Positions 53,113 to 60,762 of a DNA stretch of 64,000 nucleotides are shown here, one piece after another. The notes beneath the pieces are model-generated. The model was not told where the DNA came from. It searched no databases and worked only from the letters and a program-made list of their open reading frames with translations. Location: the NCBI RefSeq assembly GCF_005144745.1, contig NZ_SWKK01000008.1, positions 186,001 to 250,000 on the forward strand. Reading direction: 5' to 3'. Numbering within the stretch: the first letter of the stretch is position 1; every line of letters starts with the position of its first letter. This DNA is from Flavobacterium sp. ASW18X. Lineage in GTDB: Bacteria > Bacteroidota > Bacteroidia > Flavobacteriales > Flavobacteriaceae. The position numbers and the translations under genes were made by a program.

Positions 53113-54828
53113 ATGAATAAGAATATCATTTATATCCCTATTGCAGCCGTTGTCGGACTGCTTGGTGGTTGGCTTATTTTCGGTGGCTCGTCAGAAGAAT
53201 CTATGACAGATAAACACGACCATTCCACAGAAGCTGAAGGTCAGATGTGGACCTGCTCTATGCACCCTCAGATTATGCAGCCCGAACCGGGCGACTGCCC
53301 TATTTGCGGGATGGATTTAATTCCTGCGGAATCGGGTGCTGACGGACTGGCAATGAACGAGATTAAGATGACCAAGAATGCAATGGCACTGGCTAACATC
53401 CAAACATCCATCGTGGGCAATGCTTCCACAAATGATGAGGATATGATATCCCTTTCTGGAAAGATTAAAATGAATGAAGAAGAAAATGCGGTGCAGGCCA
53501 GTTATTTTGATGGTAGGATTGAGCGCCTCAACGTCAACTTTGAAGGTCAGGATGTACGAAAAGGGCAATTGTTGGCTACCATATACGCGCCTAATCTCAT
53601 TGCCGCACAGCAAGAACTGATAACGGCCGCCTCACTCAAGGAATCGCAACCCTCACTATACAAGGCAGTACGCAACAAACTGAAACTTTGGAAACTTTCG
53701 GAAGCCCAAATTAATAGTATTGAGGAATCAGGAAAAGTCAAAGAAAACTTTCCGATTTATGCTACTGTATCGGGAACGGTTTCAGAAAAGATGGTTGCCG
53801 AAGGTGACTATGTAAAGCAAGGACAGCCTATTGCAAAAGTCAGTAACCTGAAAAGCGTGTGGGCAGAATTTGATGCCTACGAGAACCAGATTTCAGAATT
53901 CAAAAAAGGTCAAAAGATTAAGGTCACTACCAACGCCTATCCTAATGAGGAATTCGATGCAACAGTTTCATTTATAGACCCTGTTCTCAATACCCAAACG
54001 CGAACTGTAACCGTTCGTGCCAACCTTCAAAACAGCGATGGATTGCTAAAACCTGGAATGTTCGTCACTGGTAAAGTTGAAGGAACAAAGGCAAAAACAG
54101 AATCGAACCTGACCATACCCGCAAGTGCAGTAATGTGGACGGGTGAAAGGTCTTTGGTGTACATCAAAACTAATCCTTCCGAGCCTGTTTTTGAAATGCG
54201 GGAAGTAACGCTCGGCAATCGCAATGGCGATATGTTTACAGTTGCATCGGGTTTAGAAAACGGTGATGAAATCGTGACCAATGGCACCTTTACCGTAGAT
54301 GCCGCCGCCCAATTACAGGGCAAGAAATCGATGATGAATCAAAGTGCTGAAGAAAATAAAAAAATGATGGCAATGGAACTATCACTTTCAACTTCTTTTC
54401 AAGAACAGTTTGTGAAAGCTTTGCCCTCATACCTTGAACTCAAAGATGCGTTGGTAGCCAGTGATGCTGAAAAAGTTTCCGCTTTCGCGAAAGCAACTTC
54501 CGAAAAATTGAAGGCGATTACTCAAACAAATCTAGACAAAATGCTTAGGTCCCATTTATCCAAAAGTATTGAAATACTAGATGCCATAGCAAAAAATTCC
54601 GATTTGGAAAACCAACGCAGTCATTTCGTTGTACTCAATGAAAACTTGGTCGCAATAGTAATGAACCTCGAAGGTTTGGATGATACCCTTTACGTTCAAA
54701 AATGTCCAATGGCCAATGACAATGAGGGTGCAGTATGGCTAAGTATGGAAGAAGAAATCCGTAATCCCTATTATGGTGATGCTATGTTAACCTGTGGAAG
54801 TGTGATTGATTCCTTGCCATATCATTAA
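53113..54828 (+). CDS. cusB: CusB-type periplasmic adaptor with fused DUF3347 domain
   Basis: This 571-residue membrane-fusion protein of the CusA pump has a signal anchor (IIYIPIAAVVGLLGGWLIFGG), a heavy-metal-binding domain with CSMHPQIMQPEPGDCPICGM (about 48-67), then the barrel-sandwich and beta-barrel domains of RND adaptors (about 100-405). A C-terminal DUF3347 domain (about 420-571) ends YVQKCPMANDNEGAVWLS and NPYYGDAMLTCGSV. It should hand copper to CusA. The fused domain duplicates the stand-alone DUF3347 lipoprotein. A core repeat overlaps its stop codon. Confidence 0.92.
   Translation: MNKNIIYIPIAAVVGLLGGWLIFGGSSEESMTDKHDHSTEAEGQMWTCSMHPQIMQPEPGDCPICGMDLIPAESGADGLAMNEIKMTKNAMALANIQTSIVGNASTNDEDMISLSGKIKMNEEENAVQASYFDGRIERLNVNFEGQDVRKGQLLATIYAPNLIAAQQELITAASLKESQPSLYKAVRNKLKLWKLSEAQINSIEESGKVKENFPIYATVSGTVSEKMVAEGDYVKQGQPIAKVSNLKSVWAEFDAYENQISEFKKGQKIKVTTNAYPNEEFDATVSFIDPVLNTQTRTVTVRANLQNSDGLLKPGMFVTGKVEGTKAKTESNLTIPASAVMWTGERSLVYIKTNPSEPVFEMREVTLGNRNGDMFTVASGLENGDEIVTNGTFTVDAAAQLQGKKSMMNQSAEENKKMMAMELSLSTSFQEQFVKALPSYLELKDALVASDAEKVSAFAKATSEKLKAITQTNLDKMLRSHLSKSIEILDAIAKNSDLENQRSHFVVLNENLVAIVMNLEGLDDTLYVQKCPMANDNEGAVWLSMEEEIRNPYYGDAMLTCGSVIDSLPYH
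54481..54494. repeat. 14-bp palindrome GCTTTCGCGAAAGC
   Basis: Identical to the copy at 48573 and again coding for AFAKA, at the start of the fused DUF3347 domain. Confidence 0.8.
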
Positions 54829-54842
54829 AGTTCAAAAAAAGG
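54827..54842 (+). repeat. Core repeat copy 6
   Basis: AAAGTTCAAAAAAAGG overlaps the last bases of the cusB stop codon and is followed directly by a short ORF start. Only the 16-bp core is shared. Confidence 0.7.
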
Positions 54843-55010
54843 ATGCCAAAAATAGAGATAAGCGGAGATAAAGATGAGTTGAAAAGGATTTCGATTTTCC
54901 TAAGCAACAACAATATAAATCATATTCTAAATGACGATTTGAAAGGCGTGATTACTGAAGATAAGATTGAAGAATACTGGAAAGATATAATAAAACCAAA
55001 AGTTCAATAA
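54843..55010 (+). CDS. Small hypothetical protein (55 residues)
   Basis: This short ORF begins at an ATG 14 bases after the cusB stop, directly after a core repeat. The peptide starts MPKIEISGDKDELKRISIFL and has charged amphipathic character with no membrane segment. I know no family. Its base composition is AT-rich, unlike the copper genes before it, so it may belong to another cassette joined at the core repeat. Confidence 0.45.
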   Translation: MPKIEISGDKDELKRISIFLSNNNINHILNDDLKGVITEDKIEEYWKDIIKPKVQ

Positions 55011-55298
55011 AACGATCTTTTGATTACGGCGGAAAATCCTCTCGGATTCAACCCAACAAGCCATACACGAACCATTGAGAGCTCAGAACAAGAATTTATT
55101 GTATGGAAAGATAGCGTAGGCTAATCCTTGGGATTTATAATTTTAGCAACAAGACCAAGTACAAGAACTTGTAAAAGATGGATAGCCTTGCCTATTTCAC
55201 CGTCCTTTATACTAAGATAAAATAATGAGACCCTATTTTTGCAGTAATTTTAGAATGTGCATTAGTAATAATAAATATTTTAATCATAAGACGGCAGT
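55011..55298. other. Right-edge spacer of the accessory region
   Basis: No gene is credible. AAGCCATACACGAACC resembles AAGCCATACACATC at 39901, which also lies next to a cassette edge. After about 55.2 kb the sequence returns to a typical chromosomal composition. Confidence 0.4.
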
Positions 55299-56330
55299 TT
55301 GAATTTTGATAATCAAATACTTATATTTTTTAGTGCTTTAGGCGCATTTAACGGATTAATTGTTAGCATATATTTTTTTATAATTGCAAGACAACAACAA
55401 TACCCAAATTACTTTTTATCCTTCTTACTATTAATGGTAACCATCCGGGTTACCAAGTCTATTTTCTTCTATTTTAATCCGCAATTGTCAACTATCTTCC
55501 TGCAATTAGGCATATCAGCCTGTATATTAATAGGCCCATTGTTGTACATGTATTTAAAGAGTATGTACATGATTAAAAAACCTCGTTGGCATATTCACTG
55601 CATACCTTTTTTAGTAATAATTATTGTTGTTGGGACTATTTGGCCTTACACAGCGTATAGCGAATATTGGAGTAAATGGGTGATGAAAGCAATCTACTTG
55701 CAGTGGTTTATTTATCTGGCTACTTCTTTCAAATTTATTAAACCTATTCTTAAAAATTATAAAGCCTTAAAGGGGTTATCCAGGACAGATTTATGGTGTT
55801 TAAGTGTCTATTTTGGAATCACCTTTATTTGGTTAGCGTATATTTTTGGAGCGTATACTTCCTATATTGTAGGGGCTATTTCATTTACATTTATACTCTA
55901 TATCATTGGCTTACTATTAGCGTTAAACGTGAGTAAGACTTTGTTGTTTTTTAAACAAAAAGAGAAATACAATAACAAAACAATAACACAAGAAAAAGCT
56001 AGAGAAATTGAAAATTCCATCTCAATCCTTATAGATAAGGAGTTATTTTTAAAACCAAACATTACACTGAGTGAGTTTGCTAGTGGCATTAAAATAACAA
56101 AACATACCTTAAGTCAATATCTTAATGAACAGAAAGGAAAATCTTTTAATAGGTTTATAAATGAATTAAGGGTGGAGAAGGCTAAAGAATATCTTGTAGT
56201 TAAACATAATTATACCATGGAAAGTATAGGTTATGATAGTGGATTTAATTCTAAATCTACATTCTTTAAAGCCTTTAAAAAAGTAACAGGGCTAACCCCC
56301 TTGGAGTATCAAAAGAGGAATGCCAGATAG
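55299..56330 (+). CDS. AraC family regulator with membrane-spanning sensor part
   Basis: This 343-residue protein starts at TTG (55299). The first about 215 residues contain seven hydrophobic helices (for example ILIFFSALGAFNGLIVSIYFF and ISACILIGPLLYMYL). The C-terminal 100 residues form a double helix-turn-helix AraC domain (LSEFASGIKITKHTLSQYLNEQ...YTMESIGYDSGFNSKSTFFKAFKKVTG). Such membrane-bound AraC proteins are common in Flavobacteriia and sense unknown small molecules. It precedes two exported-protein genes that could be its targets. Confidence 0.9.
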   Translation: MNFDNQILIFFSALGAFNGLIVSIYFFIIARQQQYPNYFLSFLLLMVTIRVTKSIFFYFNPQLSTIFLQLGISACILIGPLLYMYLKSMYMIKKPRWHIHCIPFLVIIIVVGTIWPYTAYSEYWSKWVMKAIYLQWFIYLATSFKFIKPILKNYKALKGLSRTDLWCLSVYFGITFIWLAYIFGAYTSYIVGAISFTFILYIIGLLLALNVSKTLLFFKQKEKYNNKTITQEKAREIENSISILIDKELFLKPNITLSEFASGIKITKHTLSQYLNEQKGKSFNRFINELRVEKAKEYLVVKHNYTMESIGYDSGFNSKSTFFKAFKKVTGLTPLEYQKRNAR

Positions 56331-56416
56331 TGTAATTTTATAAAAACGTACTATCAATTTATCTATTGCCACCTTAGAATTAGCGTGGTTAGTGAAATTT
56401 GAGAAAAATTTTAATT

Positions 56417-56842
56417 ATGAGAACTACGTTAATTCTTTTACTGGTATTTCTTCAGTACAACTCCTTTGCACAAGGAGATACTTCCTTGTCTGAAATTGAA
56501 AAAATAAACAGAACTATCTTTCTTTATATTGATGGAACTGCCAATGGCGAACCAGAAAAAGTAAAACAGGCCTTTCATCCAGATTTTAATCTCTATTCCG
56601 TTACTGAACAAGATAGTTTACAAGTTTGGAGGGGCGAGGATTATATTAGTAAAATTAAAATCGGGGAAAAATCAAAAAGAATTGGACGAGTTATTTCTAT
56701 TGATTTTGAACATAATACAGCAATCGCTAAGGCAGAGATTGTTATACCAAACTTTAGAATCTTTACCGATTACTTTTTACTCCTAAAATATAAAGGTTCG
56801 TGGAAAATTATACATAAGAGTTACACTTATAGAGATTTCTAA
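56417..56842 (+). CDS. NTF2-like (lumazine-binding-type) exported protein
   Basis: This protein is about 141 residues with start at the ATG at 56417; the ORF opens at a TTG six codons earlier. It has a signal peptide (RTTLILLLVFLQYNSFAQ) and then a SnoaL/NTF2-like alpha+beta cone (IFLYIDGTANGEPEKVKQAFHPDF, YFLLLKYKGSWKIIHKSYTY) of the type called putative lumazine-binding in Bacteroidota. No catalytic residues are evident. It may bind a small molecule. It lies between an AraC-type regulator and a serine hydrolase. Confidence 0.8.
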   Translation: MRTTLILLLVFLQYNSFAQGDTSLSEIEKINRTIFLYIDGTANGEPEKVKQAFHPDFNLYSVTEQDSLQVWRGEDYISKIKIGEKSKRIGRVISIDFEHNTAIAKAEIVIPNFRIFTDYFLLLKYKGSWKIIHKSYTYRDF

Positions 56843-56931
56843 CTCTAAACTATTTAAAAAGGTTAATCAAAAAATTTAATTATAGATACCTGTTTACTAT
56901 GGGCTTACGCCTTTATGTAATTTCCTTAAAA

Positions 56932-58050
56932 ATGATGAAACACACTGTATTGGTTGTATTGGTTGCAATAGTAGGTTGTACCAAAAAGCCAGATAAAAGA
57001 ATGGAATTTAAAGCGTTGATTGATAGTGCCATGGTAAAAATGGTAAATAAACCTTTAATCAATTCTGGTTCTATTGCAATTTATCATAAGGGTAAAGCGT
57101 ATATAGGCCATTATGGCGAATTAGAAAAAGGCAAGTTAAAACCGCCTTCTGATGAAACTATTTATGAAATTGGTTCTCTAAGTAAAGTGCTTACAGGAAC
57201 ACTTATAGCAAATGCTGTTTTAGAAAATAAATTAAGTATAGAAGATGAAGTTGTTACGTATTTAGATAAAGAATACCCAAAACTAGTAGAGCAAACCCCC
57301 CCGATAAAATTAAAGCATTTGTTAACGCATTCTAGCGGCTTACCTAACATGCTGCCTTTAGAGTTAAATCCTGTTCTAGAAGATTTTCTTAATCATGAAA
57401 CTCCATTAAGGATAAATAAGATTTTGAGTAATTACAACAAGACCCATTTTCTAGAAGACCTTTATTTAATTAAGACAGATATAAACCCAGGCCTTCAATA
57501 CTCCTATTCCAGTATGGGAACAGAATTAACTGCGCATATCTTGGAGAAAGAATACCAAACTACCTATGAAGATTTGTTGGTCACTTTTCTTACTGATGAA
57601 ATCGGGATGAACAGCACTAAAATTAGCCTTAAGAAAGATGAGCTGCGCCATTTGGCAGTTGGGTACCATACAGATAATAGAAATATAGCTCCAGTAATGC
57701 CAAGACTACCGTGGGGAGCATCTGGTAATGTTAAATCCACCGTGGTTGATATGATGAAATTTATAAAATTTCAATTGAAGAATAATTCGGTGGTAAAAGA
57801 ATCTCACAAATCTTTGGTGCAATTTGATAACGAGTTTGGACTCTCCTATTTTTGGAATATAAATTCTTCTGATAAAAAGTTAGGAACCTATTATTTTCAT
57901 CATGGAGGTGTACCTAGGTCTCAATGTTACATCTATGTTATTCCTAAGCATGATTTAGCCGCGTTTATTATCACAAATCAGAGCGGTAAAGATACCAGTG
58001 GAAAAATGGAAGAAGCACTTAAAGAAATATTTGATGGTTTAATAAATTAG
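56932..58050 (+). CDS. Serine hydrolase (class C beta-lactamase/DD-peptidase fold), lipoprotein
   Basis: A protein of about 372 residues with lipobox VAIVGC, so anchored in a membrane. The catalytic SxxK is in EIGSLSKVLTG, the second motif Y-S-Y is in LQYSYSSMG, and the third is an HHGG loop (YYFHHGGVPRS). This is the family containing class C beta-lactamases, esterases and D-aminopeptidases; a penicillin-binding function cannot be assumed. I prefer the ATG at 56932 or 56935 to the longer ORF start because the signal begins there. Confidence 0.87.
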   Translation: MMKHTVLVVLVAIVGCTKKPDKRMEFKALIDSAMVKMVNKPLINSGSIAIYHKGKAYIGHYGELEKGKLKPPSDETIYEIGSLSKVLTGTLIANAVLENKLSIEDEVVTYLDKEYPKLVEQTPPIKLKHLLTHSSGLPNMLPLELNPVLEDFLNHETPLRINKILSNYNKTHFLEDLYLIKTDINPGLQYSYSSMGTELTAHILEKEYQTTYEDLLVTFLTDEIGMNSTKISLKKDELRHLAVGYHTDNRNIAPVMPRLPWGASGNVKSTVVDMMKFIKFQLKNNSVVKESHKSLVQFDNEFGLSYFWNINSSDKKLGTYYFHHGGVPRSQCYIYVIPKHDLAAFIITNQSGKDTSGKMEEALKEIFDGLIN

Positions 58051-58223
58051 GCTTTCCCTTTTTAGTATTTAATAGTTTACAACGTAGCATTCATAATCGT
58101 AAATAATAAGCTCTCATTTTTTGGCTTATTTAGAAGGTATTTTATTCCATAAAGGCTTTCGTTTTTAATGACGGTACACCTTAATTTAGCAGTCAATATA
58201 TGGTTTAACAAACTTATAAAGCA

Positions 58224-58670
58224 TTGAAGACACTATATTTTGCTGGTCCACTCTTTAATAAAGCGGAAAGAGAATTTAATAGTTACCTATGTAGCCAGAT
58301 AGAGAACCTTGATTTTAATGTCTTTTTACCGCAAAGAGACGGAGCGGAGTTAGACAAGTCTCCTTATCAAGAGATGACACCATCACAGCGTAATACAGCT
58401 ATTTTTAATTTGGATGTAGAACAAGTATCTAGAGCCGATGTGTTTTTGTTTGTTTTAGATGGAAGGGTGCCAGATGAAGGTGCATGTTTTGAACTGGGCA
58501 TGGCTTATAACCAAAAGGTTCAAAATAATTCGGACAAAATTATACTTGGGCTTCTTACAGACATGAGAGCAGCTTTTATTGACTCTAAATTAAATGCTAT
58601 GTTGGCCGGCGCTTTTGATATGGTTTTTAATCAAGAAAAAGATTTGATAGACTATTTAAAAAAATTATAG
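58224..58670 (+). CDS. Nucleoside 2-deoxyribosyltransferase
   Basis: This 148-residue enzyme starts at TTG. It moves deoxyribose between nucleobases or hydrolyses deoxynucleotide bonds (family PF05014). The signature YFAGPLF at the N-terminus, and VLDGRVPDEGACFELGMAY with the catalytic Glu, are clear. Substrate preference cannot be told. It stands alone, with about 170 bases upstream and 315 downstream without genes. Confidence 0.9.
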   Translation: MKTLYFAGPLFNKAEREFNSYLCSQIENLDFNVFLPQRDGAELDKSPYQEMTPSQRNTAIFNLDVEQVSRADVFLFVLDGRVPDEGACFELGMAYNQKVQNNSDKIILGLLTDMRAAFIDSKLNAMLAGAFDMVFNQEKDLIDYLKKL

Positions 58671-58985
58671 AGGTAAATGTATCGGTAGCCTTCCTCGCTA
58701 CCTGCAATTTATAATTCATAAAAATATTGCCAGTAGCATTAATTCTACATACTACAGTGGATGGACTGGATGCGGTGGACAATGCTTTTATTTTGGTCTA
58801 ATGCTTACTAGTAAAAAAAACTTTCCAACTAAACATCTCTGATGGAAAAAGGCAGGGGGTAACCCTGTTCTAAGTTTGATTCCAATGAACAATAAGTCTC
58901 ATAGTTTAAAATAGTTTTAACTAAACAATATTTAGACATTTATATTTTAGGAATTCTATTTTTACCAAAAGCCACTAAAGAAATC
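58671..58985. other. Gene-free stretch
   Basis: I see no gene. It holds a small stem GGTAGC/GCTACC at 58684-58702, just after the deoxyribosyltransferase gene, not followed by a T run, and a minor CAGGG/CCCTG stem near 58853. Confidence 0.5.
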
Positions 58986-59435
58986 ATGATTGTTAAAAGT
59001 AATGTAGTAAAAGAATAAGATACCATATTAGAGATTATTAACGATGCATCCATCGCCTATAAAGGTATCATTCCAGAAGACAGGTGGAAAGAACCTTATA
59101 TGTCTAAAGGGGAACTAGAAGCGCAAATTAAAGAGGGTGTTAAATTTTATAATTACCAAAACGAAAGTGAAATTCTGGGCGTAATGGGTATTCAGCTAAT
59201 GGAAGATGTTACGCTAATTAGACATGCCTATGTAAGGACAGTAGCTAGACAAAAAGGTATTGGGGGTAAGTTATTGCATCACTTAATACAAATGGCCAAA
59301 ACACCTGTTTTAATTGGCACTTGGAAGGATGTATCTTGGGCAATTCGGTTTTACGAAAAACATGGTTTTAGCAGGGTGCCAGAGGTAGAAAAAAATAGAT
59401 TACTTAAAAAATACTGGACAGTGCCAAGTAGGTAA
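58986..59435 (+). pseudogene. GNAT acetyltransferase gene with an in-frame stop
   Basis: The reading frame starts at ATG 58986, meets TAA at 59016 after ten codons, and continues in the same frame to 59435. After the stop it reads DTILEIINDASIAYKGIIPEDRW, a typical GNAT opening, followed by the acetyl-CoA loop ARQKGIGGKLLHHLI and the C-terminal FYEKHGFSRVPEVEKNRLLKKYW. A sense codon probably mutated to TAA. A shortened protein from the ATG at 59100 (111 residues) would lack the first strand and helices. Likely inactive. Confidence 0.8.
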
Positions 59436-59512
59436 ATTGAAACGTCTACCGTTTTGGCAAGCAAAGATTGGGCAAATTACTAGACGCAAATGCAAACCTA
59501 CATTACTAAATA

Positions 59513-59540
59513 AAAACCCCTTTGCATTGGCAAAGGGGCT
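59513..59540 (-). terminator. Terminator of the small membrane protein gene
   Basis: Arms CCCCTTTGC and GCAAAGGGG (59517-59538) form a perfect 9-bp stem with a 4-base loop; on the minus strand it is followed by TTTTTA. Confidence 0.8.
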
Positions 59541-59571
59541 TTACTTTTTCGTTTTAGCTATCACGAAAGGG

Positions 59572-59748
59572 TTATAATTGTGCTAGACCTTGGTCTAGTT
59601 CTGGTACAAGTTTTAAAACGCTATGGGTTATTTCTTTTCTAATTTCCGTTCCATAACCGTTTAAAAAAGCAAAGGTTAAGATAGAAAATGCAATTAAGCA
59701 GGCTCCAATAATTATTCTTAGGTGTTCATTTTTTGGATTGGCAGACAT
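59572..59748 (-). CDS. Small single-pass membrane protein (58 residues)
   Basis: This minus-strand ORF starts at ATG 59748 and has one hydrophobic helix (RIIIGACLIAFSILTFAFL) after a short polar N-terminus and before a charged tail (RKEITHSVLKLVPELDQG). The family is unknown to me. A perfect terminator follows its stop by 30 bases, which supports a real transcript. Its coding strand is opposite to the neighbouring GNAT remnant. Confidence 0.55.
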   Translation of the reverse strand: MSANPKNEHLRIIIGACLIAFSILTFAFLNGYGTEIRKEITHSVLKLVPELDQGLAQL

Positions 59749-59936
59749 ACCTTTGTTGTTTGTTAAATAAATCTAAAAATAATTATTTACTTAACAAAAC
59801 TTTAGCAAAAATAAATAGTTATAGAAGATACCTGCCAAGGAATAAAAAAGTTTCAGGCACAGGTCTAGATTACTCCTTTTTTAGCCTTATTAGTTGGATT
59901 AAGCTATGTTATTAATAGAAGAAGAAAGTAAACAAA

Positions 59937-60695
59937 TTATCTTAGTAAAATTGCAATTGCACCAATGGCAGTCACAATTAGTATAAATCTACGGTAATGT
60001 TTTTCCTGAATTATTTTTACCAGCCGTATACCCAAAAACATGCCTAAAAAAATGGCCGGTAATAGCTTTAAATCAATAATTAAACTTTCCCAAGAAATAG
60101 TTTTCCAAATAAAAATGTGAAAAGGCAATTTAAAAGCATTCGTAATCAGAAATAGCCAAGCTGCAGTGCCTACAAATTCGTTTTTAGGCAATCTCATTGC
60201 TAGGAAAAAGATATTGCTAAATGCACCAGCGAGATTACCAATCATGGTACAAATACCAGCTAGAATACCAACACCCCCCGCAAAAGTCCAATGTTTTGGT
60301 ACACTTTTAGATTTACGTCTATCCCAATAAAGTAATATAGCCAGGCTAAGAAAAATGACAAAAACCATCCCAATCTTAAACTGTCGTTCAGGTAAATCCT
60401 TCCCAACTAATACCCCAATAAGTATTCCTGCAATCATCCACGGTAAAAACTGTAAAATGTATTTCCATTGTGTATGCCTGTTGTAATAGATAACCGCAAT
60501 AATATCGCCCACCAATAGCAAAGGCATTAAAATTCCTGTAGATTCTTTTGCGCCAAAGGCAAGCGCTAAAAGTGTTACATTAAAGATAGAAAGGCCTTTT
60601 AAACCAGCTTTAGAAACACCAAGCAAGAATATAGATGTATAAGCCATTACCCATGCAGATAAGGCTATCGTAGCTGTTGTTGATGTTGGTTCCAA
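59937..60695 (-). CDS. TauE/SafE family membrane permease
   Basis: This 252-residue protein has about eight hydrophobic segments. The family fingerprint LGVSKAGLKGLSIFNVTLLA at the N-terminus and GGVGILAGICTMIGNLAGAF at its repeat are clear. Members export sulfite, sulfonates or other anions; substrate unknown. It is divergent from the neighbouring Na+/solute symporter (67 bases apart), so a shared regulatory region is possible. Confidence 0.9.
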   Translation of the reverse strand: MEPTSTTATIALSAWVMAYTSIFLLGVSKAGLKGLSIFNVTLLALAFGAKESTGILMPLLLVGDIIAVIYYNRHTQWKYILQFLPWMIAGILIGVLVGKDLPERQFKIGMVFVIFLSLAILLYWDRRKSKSVPKHWTFAGGVGILAGICTMIGNLAGAFSNIFFLAMRLPKNEFVGTAAWLFLITNAFKLPFHIFIWKTISWESLIIDLKLLPAIFLGMFLGIRLVKIIQEKHYRRFILIVTAIGAIAILLR

Positions 60696-60762
60696 TTGCG
60701 TTGGGCGATTTAAGGCTAAAGGTATTTTAAAAAATTCTATATTTAGCTAAAACCAACTTACA

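Noticed and set aside
59733-59915. Plus-strand ORF of 60 residues
   Set aside because: It overlaps the start region of the minus-strand small membrane protein, has no recognisable features and an atypical composition.
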